Source: Citricoccus sp. WCRC_4
GTDB lineage: Bacteria; Actinomycetota; Actinomycetes; Actinomycetales; Micrococcaceae
NCBI GenBank assembly: GCA_026645375.1
Contig: JAPFFX010000159.1
Location: 1-8,225, forward strand
Direction: 5' to 3'
DNA length: 8,225 nt
Below the pieces are notes generated by a model. That model searched no databases. It saw nothing but the letters and a program-made list of their open reading frames with translations, and had not been told where the DNA came from. Below, one piece after another: positions 1 to 5,972 of the stretch. The translations under genes were made by a program, and so were the position numbers. Within the stretch, counting starts at the first letter, position 1; each line of letters starts with the position of its first letter.

Positions 1-613
1 CGAACGTGATCTCCTGCGTCCCGGCGCCCGATGCGGAGACGGCCCAGAAGTCCTCCTCGGCCGGCGGACCCGGCCGGCGATCACCGGGCGTGACCGGCAC
101 GTCGTCGCGCATCCTGCCCGAATCCCAGTCCCAGTCGTCGGGATACGCGTCCGGGATGCTACGGGGCCAGGCCCGGGGCGCGTCCCAGTCGGTGGCGAGC
201 AGGAGCGAGCGCGGGACATCGGCCAGGTACTCCCGGACATCAGTCTCCTCAGCGATGCCGACGAAGACCTCGTCCTGCGGGACCACGGGGCTCGCCCGCA
301 ATTGCACGCTGCCAAGGTCCGAGAGGTCCGCCGTTCCGGACGGGACGGGCTCACCGGCGTCGATCACCACGGCGGGACTGACCATGGCGTAACCGGCGCT
401 GCGGTACCTCTCGGTGTCCCCCAGCAGGTAGCGGCCGTCCTGCTGGGCGGCGTCGGCGCGGAGCAGGACGGCGCCGCTGACGGCCAGGCCCAGCCCCAGC
501 ATGCCCAGGAGCACGCCGAGGACGAGCAGCACCCAGTGGCCCGGTCTCATGCGGGTGGACGGTGAGTGGTCCGGGACGGCGGATTCCGTCGGCGGGGCGG
601 GAAAGGCGGTCAT
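1..613 (-). CDS. Membrane-anchored protein of unknown function, N-terminal part (runs off left edge)
   Basis: An open frame without stops runs from ATG at 613 to the window edge, giving 204 codons with the C-terminus missing. A GAGGT ribosome binding site (621-625) sits 7 nt before the ATG. An adjacent in-frame GTG (614-616) and an ATG at 550 are less likely starts. The first ~26 residues are Pro/Ser-rich. One hydrophobic helix follows (about 27-52, starting HWVLLVLGVLLGM). The rest is probably extracytoplasmic: segments DGRYLLGD, YAMVSPAVVID, VFVGIAEETDVREYL, a Trp/Asp-rich stretch (about 147-164), then EEDFWAVSASGAGTQEITF at the edge. From memory this pattern (DGxYL, then FVGIA..DV..YL, then FW..S..G.GTQEI) matches an uncharacterised actinobacterial membrane protein family that usually ends in a second hydrophobic segment. 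No enzymatic motif is visible. Codon use resembles the neighbours. The reading frame is firm; the function is unknown. Confidence 0.82.
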   Translation of the reverse strand, partial: MTAFPAPPTESAVPDHSPSTRMRPGHWVLLVLGVLLGMLGLGLAVSGAVLLRADAAQQDGRYLLGDTERYRSAGYAMVSPAVVIDAGEPVPSGTADLSDLGSVQLRASPVVPQDEVFVGIAEETDVREYLADVPRSLLLATDWDAPRAWPRSIPDAYPDDWDWDSGRMRDDVPVTPGDRRPGPPAEEDFWAVSASGAGTQEITF

Positions 614-728
614 CACGATTACCTCGAGACGGACTGGGCCGGATGGCCCGGACTCTAGTGGCTGTCCCGTCCACAGATCCAGAGCCGCCCGCCGCCTCCG
701 GGGGCACCGCGCCGGACTGTCCCGGCGG
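614..728 (-). promoter_or_regulatory. Intergenic region with possible promoter and 5' leader of the 613 gene
   Basis: This 115-bp gap separates the lpdA stop from the membrane-protein start on the same strand. On the minus strand it contains TAGAGT (652-657), an acceptable -10 hexamer that would start a leader of about 32 nt ending in the GAGGT ribosome binding site. I see no clear -35. Within that leader lies GGGCC-GGAT-GGCCC (636-649), a 5-bp stem with a 4-nt loop. Closer to lpdA, GCCGCC (691-696) and GGCGGC (724-729), with inner TCCGG/CCGGA (697-701/712-716), could fold as a GC hairpin just after the lpdA stop. It has no T-tract, so calling it a terminator is speculative. Confidence 0.3.
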
Positions 729-2135
729 CTACAGGTGGACGTGCAGCCGCCGCGCGGCCTCCGAGATCGAGCCGGACACCGAGGGGTACACGGTGTAGGT
801 GTTGGCCAGGTCGTCCACGTGCAGCTTGTGGGTGACCGCCAGGGCCAGGGCATAGATCAGCTCGGAGGCGCGGGGGGCCACCACCACGCCGCCGATCACG
901 GTGCCCGAGCCCTTGCGGGCGAAGATCTTGACGAAGCCGTGGGTGACGTTCTGCATCTTCGCCCGGGGGTTGGTGGCCAGGTCGAGCTTGATGGTGTCCG
1001 CCTGGTACTTGCCGGAGGCGATCTGGGCCTCCGTGACGCCCACGGTGGCGATCTCGGGCGAGGTGAAGATGTTCGAGGAGACCAGGTGCGGCTGGAACGG
1101 CTTGACGGCATCCCCCATCAGGTGGGCCACGGCCACCCGCCCCTGCATGGCCGCCACGGAGGCCAGCGCGAACACGCCGGTGCAGTCACCCGCGGCATAG
1201 ATCGTGGGCACCGAGGTGCGGGAGACGCCGTCGACCGCGACGTGCCCGGAGTCGGTGAGCCGGACCCCCACCTCCTCCAGGCCGATCCCGGAGGTGTTGG
1301 GCACCCCGCCGACGGCCAGGAGGCAGTGGCTTCCCTCCAGCACCTTGCCGCCGGTCAGGTGCACGAGCACGCCGTCGGCGGTCCGCTCCACGGACTCCGC
1401 ACGGGTCTTGCCGACCACGGTGATCCCGTCCTCGATGAAGGCGTCCTCCAGCACGGCCGCGGCGTCCTGGTCCTCCCCCGGCAGCACCCGGTCACGGGAG
1501 GAGACGAGGGAGACCTTCGCCCCGAGCAGGTTGTACGCGGAGGCGAACTCCGCGCCCGTCACCCCGGAGCCGACCACGATCATGTGCTCGGGCACCTCGG
1601 TGAGGCTGTAGACCTGGGTCCAGTTGAAGATCCGCTCGCCGTCCGGCCGGGCCGTCGGCAGCTCCCGGGGATCCGCACCGGTGGACACGAGGATGGCGTC
1701 CGACTCGATGGTCTCGGTGCCCTCGGGCGTGGTGGCCTCGACCGTCGTCGGGCCCGCCAGGCGTCCCTCGCCGATGATCACCCGGACGCCCAGCCGATCG
1801 AGCGTGCGGTGGATGTCCCGCGACTGCTGCAGGGCCAGGGCCAGCAGGCGCTGGTCCACCACCTTCATGTCCGCCTTGGGCTCGGCATCGCCCAGGGTCA
1901 CGCCGAGGCCGGCCGCGCGGCCGGCCCGGCGCATCGAGTCGGCCGTGGCGATGAGGGTCTTGGAGGGGACCACGTCGGTCAGCACCGCCGAGCCGCCCAT
2001 GCCCTTGCGCTCGACGACGGTCACCTTCGCGCCGAGCTTGGCGGCCACCATGGCGGCCTCGTAGCCGCCCGGGCCGCCGCCGATGATCGTCAGGGATGGC
2101 TGGGGGATGATCTGGGTGCTGGTCACGGTCCCCAT
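729..2135 (-). CDS. lpdA: LpdA-type flavoprotein disulfide reductase family protein, probable NAD(P)H:quinone reductase
   Basis: This 468-residue protein has the full two-dinucleotide-binding fold of the lipoamide dehydrogenase family: FAD site GGGPGG (19-24), STGADPR (151-157), NAD(P) site GSGVTG (189-194), second FAD motif YAAGDCTG (313-320), and a dimerisation domain from about 345 to the end. The redox centre is altered. Where true lipoamide dehydrogenases have CLNVGC, this protein has AVLTDV (50-55), so both cysteines are missing. The C-terminal HPTLSE-type His/Glu region reads YPSVSGSISE (450-459), without the histidine. M. tuberculosis LpdA (Rv3303c), a quinone reductase and not a lipoamide dehydrogenase, shows the same C-terminal pattern, so electron transfer from NAD(P)H via FAD to a quinone-like acceptor is inferred. 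The ATG at 2135 has no clear ribosome binding site. GTG at 2126 is an alternative start. It is divergent from the nucleoside phosphorylase, as in mycobacteria. Confidence 0.93.
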   Translation of the reverse strand: MGTVTSTQIIPQPSLTIIGGGPGGYEAAMVAAKLGAKVTVVERKGMGGSAVLTDVVPSKTLIATADSMRRAGRAAGLGVTLGDAEPKADMKVVDQRLLALALQQSRDIHRTLDRLGVRVIIGEGRLAGPTTVEATTPEGTETIESDAILVSTGADPRELPTARPDGERIFNWTQVYSLTEVPEHMIVVGSGVTGAEFASAYNLLGAKVSLVSSRDRVLPGEDQDAAAVLEDAFIEDGITVVGKTRAESVERTADGVLVHLTGGKVLEGSHCLLAVGGVPNTSGIGLEEVGVRLTDSGHVAVDGVSRTSVPTIYAAGDCTGVFALASVAAMQGRVAVAHLMGDAVKPFQPHLVSSNIFTSPEIATVGVTEAQIASGKYQADTIKLDLATNPRAKMQNVTHGFVKIFARKGSGTVIGGVVVAPRASELIYALALAVTHKLHVDDLANTYTVYPSVSGSISEAARRLHVHL

Positions 2136-2228
2136 TGTGTCCAACGGCGGGTGATTGTGGAAACCACCCGGCCGGCCACCGCGGCCCGGCCGGGATGGCC
2201 CCGGTGACCGCCACGTAGGATATGCGAC
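2136..2228. promoter_or_regulatory. Divergent intergenic region between lpdA and the nucleoside phosphorylase, with inverted repeats
   Basis: This 93-bp spacer must hold the promoters for both directions. It contains a perfect 9-bp inverted repeat, CCCGGCCGG (2167-2175) and CCGGCCGGG (2186-2194), separated by 10 nt. A smaller repeat, GTGG-AAA-CCAC (2157-2167), abuts it. The larger repeat is centred about 48 bp upstream of the phosphorylase start, a position where a regulator could act on either promoter. In DNA this GC-rich, such palindromes also arise by chance. I found no convincing -10 box for lpdA; two CACAAT hexamers on the minus strand are weak candidates. Confidence 0.3.
2216..2221 (+). 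promoter_or_regulatory. -10 box TAGGAT, probable leaderless promoter of the nucleoside phosphorylase
   Basis: TAGGAT fits the actinobacterial -10 pattern TAnnnT. It ends exactly 7 nt before the GTG at 2229, which places transcription start on or next to the start codon. No TTGACA-like -35 is seen at the expected distance, which is common for such promoters. The AGGA inside the box lies 8 nt from the GTG, so it could instead be a short ribosome binding site; sequence alone cannot separate these readings. Confidence 0.5.
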
Positions 2229-3095
2229 GTGACGGACCCTTCCACGAACCTCCTCCCCACCGACTCCTCCCCCCTGGCCGGCGACCATCCCGGTTTCGAC
2301 GCGGCCCGCCGGGCCGCGGTCGCCCTCGCCCACGCCACCGAGGCCGAGGTGACGGGCCCGCAGAGCCACCGGATCGCCGTCGTGCTCGGGTCCGGCTGGG
2401 GCGGGGCCGCCGAGCTGATCGGCGAGACCACCCACACCGTCCCCACCGCCGAGCTGCCCGGCTTCGCCGCGCCCAGCGTCCCCGGCCACAATCCCACGGT
2501 GCGCTCCGTGCGGCTGAGGGACGGCCGCCGGGCGCTCGTGTTCGGCTCGAGGACGCACTACTACGAGCACCGTGACGCCGGCGCCGTGGCGCACACCGTC
2601 CGCACGGCCGCCGCTGCCGGCGTGGAGACGGTGGTGCTCACCAACGGCTGCGGTTCGCTGGTCCCCGAGTGGGGTCCCGGCACGCCGGTGCTGGTGGCCG
2701 ACCACATCAACCTCACCGGGGCCACCCCGCTGTCCGGTGCCAACTTCGTGGACCTGACGGACCTGTACTCCCCGCGGATCCGGGACATCGCCCGGTCGGT
2801 GGACCCGGCGCTGCCCGAGGGTGTCTACGTACAGTTCGCCGGGCCCCAGTACGAGACCCCGGCCGAGGTCCGCTACGCCAAGGCGATCGGCGGGGACCTG
2901 GTCGGGATGTCCACCGCGCTGGACGCGATCGCCGCCCGGCACGCCGGGCTGGAGGTCTTCGGCATCTCGCTGGTCACCAACGCGGCGGCCGGCTTCAGCG
3001 GCGAACCGCTCAGCCACGACGAGGTGGTCCAGGCCGGCCGCGACGCCGGCCCCCGGATCTCCGCCCTGCTGGCCGGGATCATCGAACGCATCTGA
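2229..3095 (+). CDS. punA: Purine nucleoside phosphorylase (trimeric class)
   Basis: This 288-residue protein matches the low-molecular-mass trimeric purine nucleoside phosphorylases. These cytoplasmic enzymes split (deoxy)inosine or (deoxy)guanosine with phosphate into base and (deoxy)ribose-1-phosphate. Visible motifs are the phosphate loop LGSGWG (53-58, Ser55), SRTHYYE (107-113, Arg108 and His110), LTNGCG (137-142), GPQYET (205-210, Glu209), VGMSTA (225-230, Met227) and SLVTNAAAG (247-255, Asn251). Glu209, Met227 and Asn251 correspond to the base- and sugar-binding Glu201, Met219 and Asn243 of the bovine enzyme. The usual TNAAGGL is TNGCGSL here, a variant I recall in other actinobacteria. 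The length is normal, with about 40 weakly conserved N-terminal residues. The GTG start is supported by the TAGGAT box 7 nt upstream; ATG at 2222 is in another frame. It is followed after 19 bp by the phosphohexomutase, so the two are probably cotranscribed. Confidence 0.95.
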   Translation: MTDPSTNLLPTDSSPLAGDHPGFDAARRAAVALAHATEAEVTGPQSHRIAVVLGSGWGGAAELIGETTHTVPTAELPGFAAPSVPGHNPTVRSVRLRDGRRALVFGSRTHYYEHRDAGAVAHTVRTAAAAGVETVVLTNGCGSLVPEWGPGTPVLVADHINLTGATPLSGANFVDLTDLYSPRIRDIARSVDPALPEGVYVQFAGPQYETPAEVRYAKAIGGDLVGMSTALDAIAARHAGLEVFGISLVTNAAAGFSGEPLSHDEVVQAGRDAGPRISALLAGIIERI

Positions 3096-3101
3096 GAACG
3101 C

Positions 3102-3107
3102 GGAAGG
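3102..3107 (+). promoter_or_regulatory. Ribosome binding site GGAAGG fixing the phosphohexomutase start
   Basis: GGAAGG lies 7 nt before ATG 3115, in the 19-bp gap after the phosphorylase stop. It decides the start: the frame stays open upstream to about 2821, but that part would overlap the phosphorylase in another frame and carries no family sequence. Confidence 0.7.
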
Positions 3108-3114
3108 GCAGGAC

Positions 3115-4893
3115 ATGACTGACACCCCGGGACCGGGCCCCGAACTGCTCGCCGCCGCGGAGGACTGGGCCCGCCAGGATCCCGACGACGGCGACCGCGC
3201 GCTCCTGGAGGCCGAGATCGCCGCAGCGCGGGCCGGGGACCCGCTGGCGGCCGCCTCCCTGACCAGCCGGTTCGCCGGCCCGCTGGCCTTCGGCACGGCC
3301 GGGCTGCGCGCCGAGGAGGGCCCCGGCCCGGCGCGGATGAACCGTGCCGTCGTGCGGCGCACCGCGGCCGGCCTGGCGCGCTACCTGCTGGCCCGGCTCG
3401 GTGACGGCCGGGGCGACGCGGCAGAGGACTCCGGCCGGCCGCGCGTCGTCGTCGGCTACGACGCCCGCCGCGGATCGGAACGATTCGCCCTGGACTCGGT
3501 GGCGGTCTTCACCGCCGCCGGCCTGGAGGCGGTCCTGATGCCGCGGCCCCTGCCCACCCCGGTGCTCGCCTTCGCCGTGCGGCACCTGGACGCCGACGCC
3601 GGCGTCATGGTCACCGCCAGCCACAACCCGCCGGCCGACAACGGCTACAAGGTCTACCTCGGCGGGCGGATGACGGACGAGGCCGGGCGCGGGGCACAGA
3701 TCACCACCCCGTCCGACGCGGAGATCGCCGGCCACATCGACCACTCCGCCCGCCTCGAGTCCATCCCTCTGGCCGCCGACGGCTGGACCGTGCTGGACGA
3801 GGGCATCGTGGGCGCCTACCGGCTCGCGGCCCGCGTGGTCCTGGCCACCCCGGACCACTCCGTCACCGTCCCCGCACGGCACCTGGACGTCGTGTACACC
3901 CCCCTGCACGGCGTGGGCGGCGCAGTGCTCCCCGACCTGTTCGAGGACGCCGGCTTCGCCCGGCCGTACGTGGTTCCCGAACAGGCCGAACCGGATCCCG
4001 CGTTCCCCACGGTCGCCTTCCCCAACCCGGAGGAACCCGGCGCCATGGACCTCGCCCTCGCGGCCGCCGCCGAACGCGGTGCCGACCTGGTGATCGCCAA
4101 TGACCCCGACGCCGACCGGCTGGCCCTGGCGGTCCCGGTGCGGGAGGACCGGGACCGCCAGGGCACCGGCGGACCGGGCTGGCGCATGCTCACCGGTGAC
4201 GAGGTCGGCGTGCTGCTCGGCCACCAGCTGATCGACCGGCTGCGTCCGACCGGGGCCGTGATGGCCAGCTCGGTGGTGTCCTCCCGGCTGCTGTCCCGGC
4301 TCGCCGCGGAACTGGGCGTGACCCACGAGACCACACTGACCGGGTTCAAGTGGATCGGCCGGGTCCCCGGGCTGGGCTACGGCTACGAGGAGGCCCTGGG
4401 GTACTGCGTGGCCCCGGACCTGGTGCGGGACAAGGACGGGATGACCGCGGCCCTCGTGGCCGCCGAGATGGCCGCCTCGCTCGCGGCCGAGGGCCGGACC
4501 CTGCTGGACGTCCTGGACGCGATCGCCCTGCAGTTCGGCGTGACCCTGACCGGCCAGCTCTCCCTCCGGGTGGCGGACACGGCCCTGCTGGAGGCGATGA
4601 TGACCCGGCTGCGGGTCACGCCGCCCACCAGCCTCGCCGGTCATGACGTCACCGCGGCGGTTGACCTGTCCGACGGCTACCGGGGCCTGCCGATGACCGA
4701 CGCACTGATGTACACCACCGCGGACGACTCCCGGGTGGTCGTGCGCCCCTCCGGGACCGAGCCGAAGCTCAAGTGCTACCTGGAGGTCGTCCGCCCGGTC
4801 GACTCCGCGGCCGATCTGCCCTCGGTCCGTGCGGAGGCCGCCGCCGCCCTGGAGCAGCTGGAGCGGTCCGTGGCCGAGGCCCTGGGCCAGTAG
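3115..4893 (+). CDS. pmmB: Alpha-D-phosphohexomutase family enzyme, PGM2-like; probable phosphoglucomutase/phosphopentomutase
   Basis: The product is 592 residues, matching the long PGM2/PgcA branch of the alpha-D-phosphohexomutases (about 560-620). These enzymes move phosphate between C1 and C6 (hexoses) or C1 and C5 (pentoses) through a phosphoserine. All four family signatures are present: TASHNP (167-172) with catalytic Ser169; the Mg2+ loop DPDADR (330-335: Asp330, Asp332, Asp334); the sugar-binding segments GFKWIG (410-415) and YEEALGY (424-430); and the phosphate loop RPSGTEPK (544-551). A charged Gly/Arg-rich loop (343-357) precedes TGDEVG. M. tuberculosis names the equivalent gene pmmB, but human PGM2 of this branch works mainly as a phosphopentomutase. 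Lying between a nucleoside phosphorylase and deoC, this gene is a good candidate to convert (deoxy)ribose-1-phosphate to the 5-phosphate. The family call is firm; substrate preference is inference. Its TAG stop lies in the putative deoC -10 box. Confidence 0.93.
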   Translation: MTDTPGPGPELLAAAEDWARQDPDDGDRALLEAEIAAARAGDPLAAASLTSRFAGPLAFGTAGLRAEEGPGPARMNRAVVRRTAAGLARYLLARLGDGRGDAAEDSGRPRVVVGYDARRGSERFALDSVAVFTAAGLEAVLMPRPLPTPVLAFAVRHLDADAGVMVTASHNPPADNGYKVYLGGRMTDEAGRGAQITTPSDAEIAGHIDHSARLESIPLAADGWTVLDEGIVGAYRLAARVVLATPDHSVTVPARHLDVVYTPLHGVGGAVLPDLFEDAGFARPYVVPEQAEPDPAFPTVAFPNPEEPGAMDLALAAAAERGADLVIANDPDADRLALAVPVREDRDRQGTGGPGWRMLTGDEVGVLLGHQLIDRLRPTGAVMASSVVSSRLLSRLAAELGVTHETTLTGFKWIGRVPGLGYGYEEALGYCVAPDLVRDKDGMTAALVAAEMAASLAAEGRTLLDVLDAIALQFGVTLTGQLSLRVADTALLEAMMTRLRVTPPTSLAGHDVTAAVDLSDGYRGLPMTDALMYTTADDSRVVVRPSGTEPKLKCYLEVVRPVDSAADLPSVRAEAAAALEQLERSVAEALGQ

Positions 4894-4896
4894 GCT
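4891..4896 (+). promoter_or_regulatory. -10 box TAGGCT, probable leaderless internal promoter for deoC, containing the preceding stop codon
   Basis: TAGGCT fits TAnnnT and ends 7 nt before the deoC ATG, the same spacing as TAGGAT before the phosphorylase. Its first three bases are the TAG stop of the phosphohexomutase. The only ribosome-binding-like sequence is GGAA (4897-4900), 3 nt from the ATG, which is too close to work well. This favours a leaderless deoC transcript, or translational coupling to the mutase. No clear -35 is visible. Confidence 0.5.
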
Positions 4897-4903
4897 GGAA
4901 CCC

Positions 4904-5554
4904 ATGGATCTCGCCCAGTACATCGACCACACCCTGCTCAAGCCCCAGGCCTCCCGCCAGGACATCCTGGACCTGTGCGCCGAGGCCGCCGCGGCGAGGG
5001 TGAAGAGCGTCTGCGTGAACCCCGTGTGGGTGTCCACGGTGCACGAGGCCCTGGCCGGCAGCGGTGTGCTCACGTGTGCCGTGGCCGGATTCCCGCTGGG
5101 CGCCACCACCACCGCCGTCAAGGTGTCCGAGGCCGCCGGTGCCGTGGCCGACGGCGCCGATGAGGTGGACATGGTCATCGACATCGCCGCCGCGCTGGCC
5201 GGGGACCGCGCCGCGCTGGTGGCAGACATCGGTGCCGTGGCCGAGGCGGTGCACGAGGGCGGGGCGATCCTGAAGGTCATCATCGAGACCTGCCTGCTGG
5301 ACGACGACGCCAAGGAACTGGCCTGCCGGGCCGCCGTCGAGGCCGGGGCCGACTTCGTCAAGACCTCGACCGGCTTCTCCACCGGGGGCGCCACCGTCGA
5401 GGACGTCGCGCTGATGCGCCGCGTGGTGGGTCCCGAGGTGGGGGTCAAGGCCTCCGGCGGCGTCCGCACCCGGCAGGACGCCCTGGACATGATCGACGCC
5501 GGTGCCACGAGGATCGGTGCCAGCTCCGCCCTTGCTATCCTGAAGACGAGCTGA
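4904..5554 (+). CDS. deoC: Deoxyribose-phosphate aldolase
   Basis: This 216-residue protein is a class I aldolase of the DeoC family with a TIM-barrel fold. It cleaves 2-deoxyribose-5-phosphate to acetaldehyde and glyceraldehyde-3-phosphate in the cytoplasm. It opens with the typical YIDHTLLKP (6-14). The Schiff-base lysine is Lys153 in FVKTSTGF (151-158). The proton-relay residues are Asp89 in ADEVDMV (85-91) and Lys182 in VKASGGVRT (181-189). AVAGFPLGA (59-67) and the C-terminal RIGASSA (203-209) phosphate-binding segment are intact. The length is normal for the short bacterial form. The ATG at 4904 is the only sensible start, since the YIDHT motif follows at once. It lies 10 bp after the phosphohexomutase, completing a deoxynucleoside sugar degradation route with the two upstream genes. 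A possible leaderless promoter directly precedes it. Confidence 0.97.
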   Translation: MDLAQYIDHTLLKPQASRQDILDLCAEAAAARVKSVCVNPVWVSTVHEALAGSGVLTCAVAGFPLGATTTAVKVSEAAGAVADGADEVDMVIDIAAALAGDRAALVADIGAVAEAVHEGGAILKVIIETCLLDDDAKELACRAAVEAGADFVKTSTGFSTGGATVEDVALMRRVVGPEVGVKASGGVRTRQDALDMIDAGATRIGASSALAILKTS

Positions 5555-5597
5555 CGCACGGGCCGGTCCCGCGTCGGCAATCGCTCGCACCAGTACT

Positions 5598-5603
5598 GAG
5601 GAG
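5598..5603 (+). promoter_or_regulatory. Ribosome binding site GAGGAG setting a GTG start
   Basis: GAGGAG lies 5 nt before GTG 5609, in the 54-bp gap after deoC. It is the strongest ribosome binding site in the window and supports the GTG as the true start of the small membrane protein. Confidence 0.75.
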
Positions 5604-5608
5604 ACATC

Positions 5609-5878
5609 GTGATCGTCAACGGCAAGCCCAAGAGCTACTCCGGCCAGGGCAATTTCTGGGGCAACATCCTGGTGACGGCCGTCTGCTTCGCCCTGTTTGT
5701 CGGTTCCCTGTACGCCATGGGCTGGTGGGACTTCGAGAGCGTCTGGATCCCGGGCATCGCCGCCCTCGTCCTGGCCACGCTCGCCTTCATCATCCCCCAG
5801 GGGGTCATCGGCCGCGGTGACACCGTGGACCACGAGGCCATCCACGCCGAGACCACGGTCGCACGCCGCGGCCACTGA
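5609..5878 (+). CDS. Small two-helix membrane protein of unknown function
   Basis: The product is 89 residues and I do not recognise a named family. It has a short polar N-terminus (NGKPKSYSGQGNFWG) and two hydrophobic segments (about 18-38 and 46-67) joined by a short turn containing GWWDFES. A polar, His-containing tail (about 69-89, ending TTVARRGH) follows. The helix spacing suggests a hairpin with both ends on the same side of the membrane; cytoplasmic ends are the likelier orientation given the Lys/Arg residues. No catalytic motif or cysteine pair is visible. The GTG start follows a strong GAGGAG. Codon use is like the neighbours, which with the ribosome binding site argues for a real gene. 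It lies 54 bp after deoC and could be read from the same transcript, although nothing in it points to nucleoside metabolism. Confidence 0.8.
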   Translation: MIVNGKPKSYSGQGNFWGNILVTAVCFALFVGSLYAMGWWDFESVWIPGIAALVLATLAFIIPQGVIGRGDTVDHEAIHAETTVARRGH

Positions 5879-5972
5879 CCCGGCATCCCGGGCACCGGGA
5901 CCGGAGGGTCCTATCCCCCGCCCAGACACCTCGGCCTCGCCGACCACCAGACGTCCACGCCGGAACACCGGC

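Noticed and set aside
501..2207. 568-codon plus-strand open frame opposite lpdA
   Set aside because: It is the complement of the confidently identified lpdA gene, with low-complexity His/Gly/Arg-rich translation and no recognisable domain.
2222..2575. ATG at 2222 as a start near the phosphorylase
   Set aside because: It is out of frame with the phosphorylase and its translation is Arg/Pro-rich without motifs; GTG 2229 is in the correct frame.
2821..3114. Upstream in-frame extension of the mutase
   Set aside because: It overlaps the phosphorylase in another frame, and GGAAGG plus ATG 3115 gives the normal family N-terminus.
2136..3362. Upstream in-frame extension of lpdA of about 400 codons on the minus strand
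   Set aside because: The extension is antisense to the nucleoside phosphorylase and part of the mutase and is low-complexity. Family similarity begins just after ATG 2135.
5535..5540. TATCCT near the end of deoC as a promoter for the small membrane protein
   Set aside because: It resembles a -10 box but lies inside coding sequence with no clear -35, and the gene may be read from the deoC transcript. It is too weak to list.
3079..5631. 850-codon open frame on the minus strand opposite the mutase and deoC
   Set aside because: It lies antisense to two well-supported genes, has repetitive low-complexity Gly/Arg/His/Pro content and no family motif. Such long antisense frames are normal in very GC-rich coding DNA.
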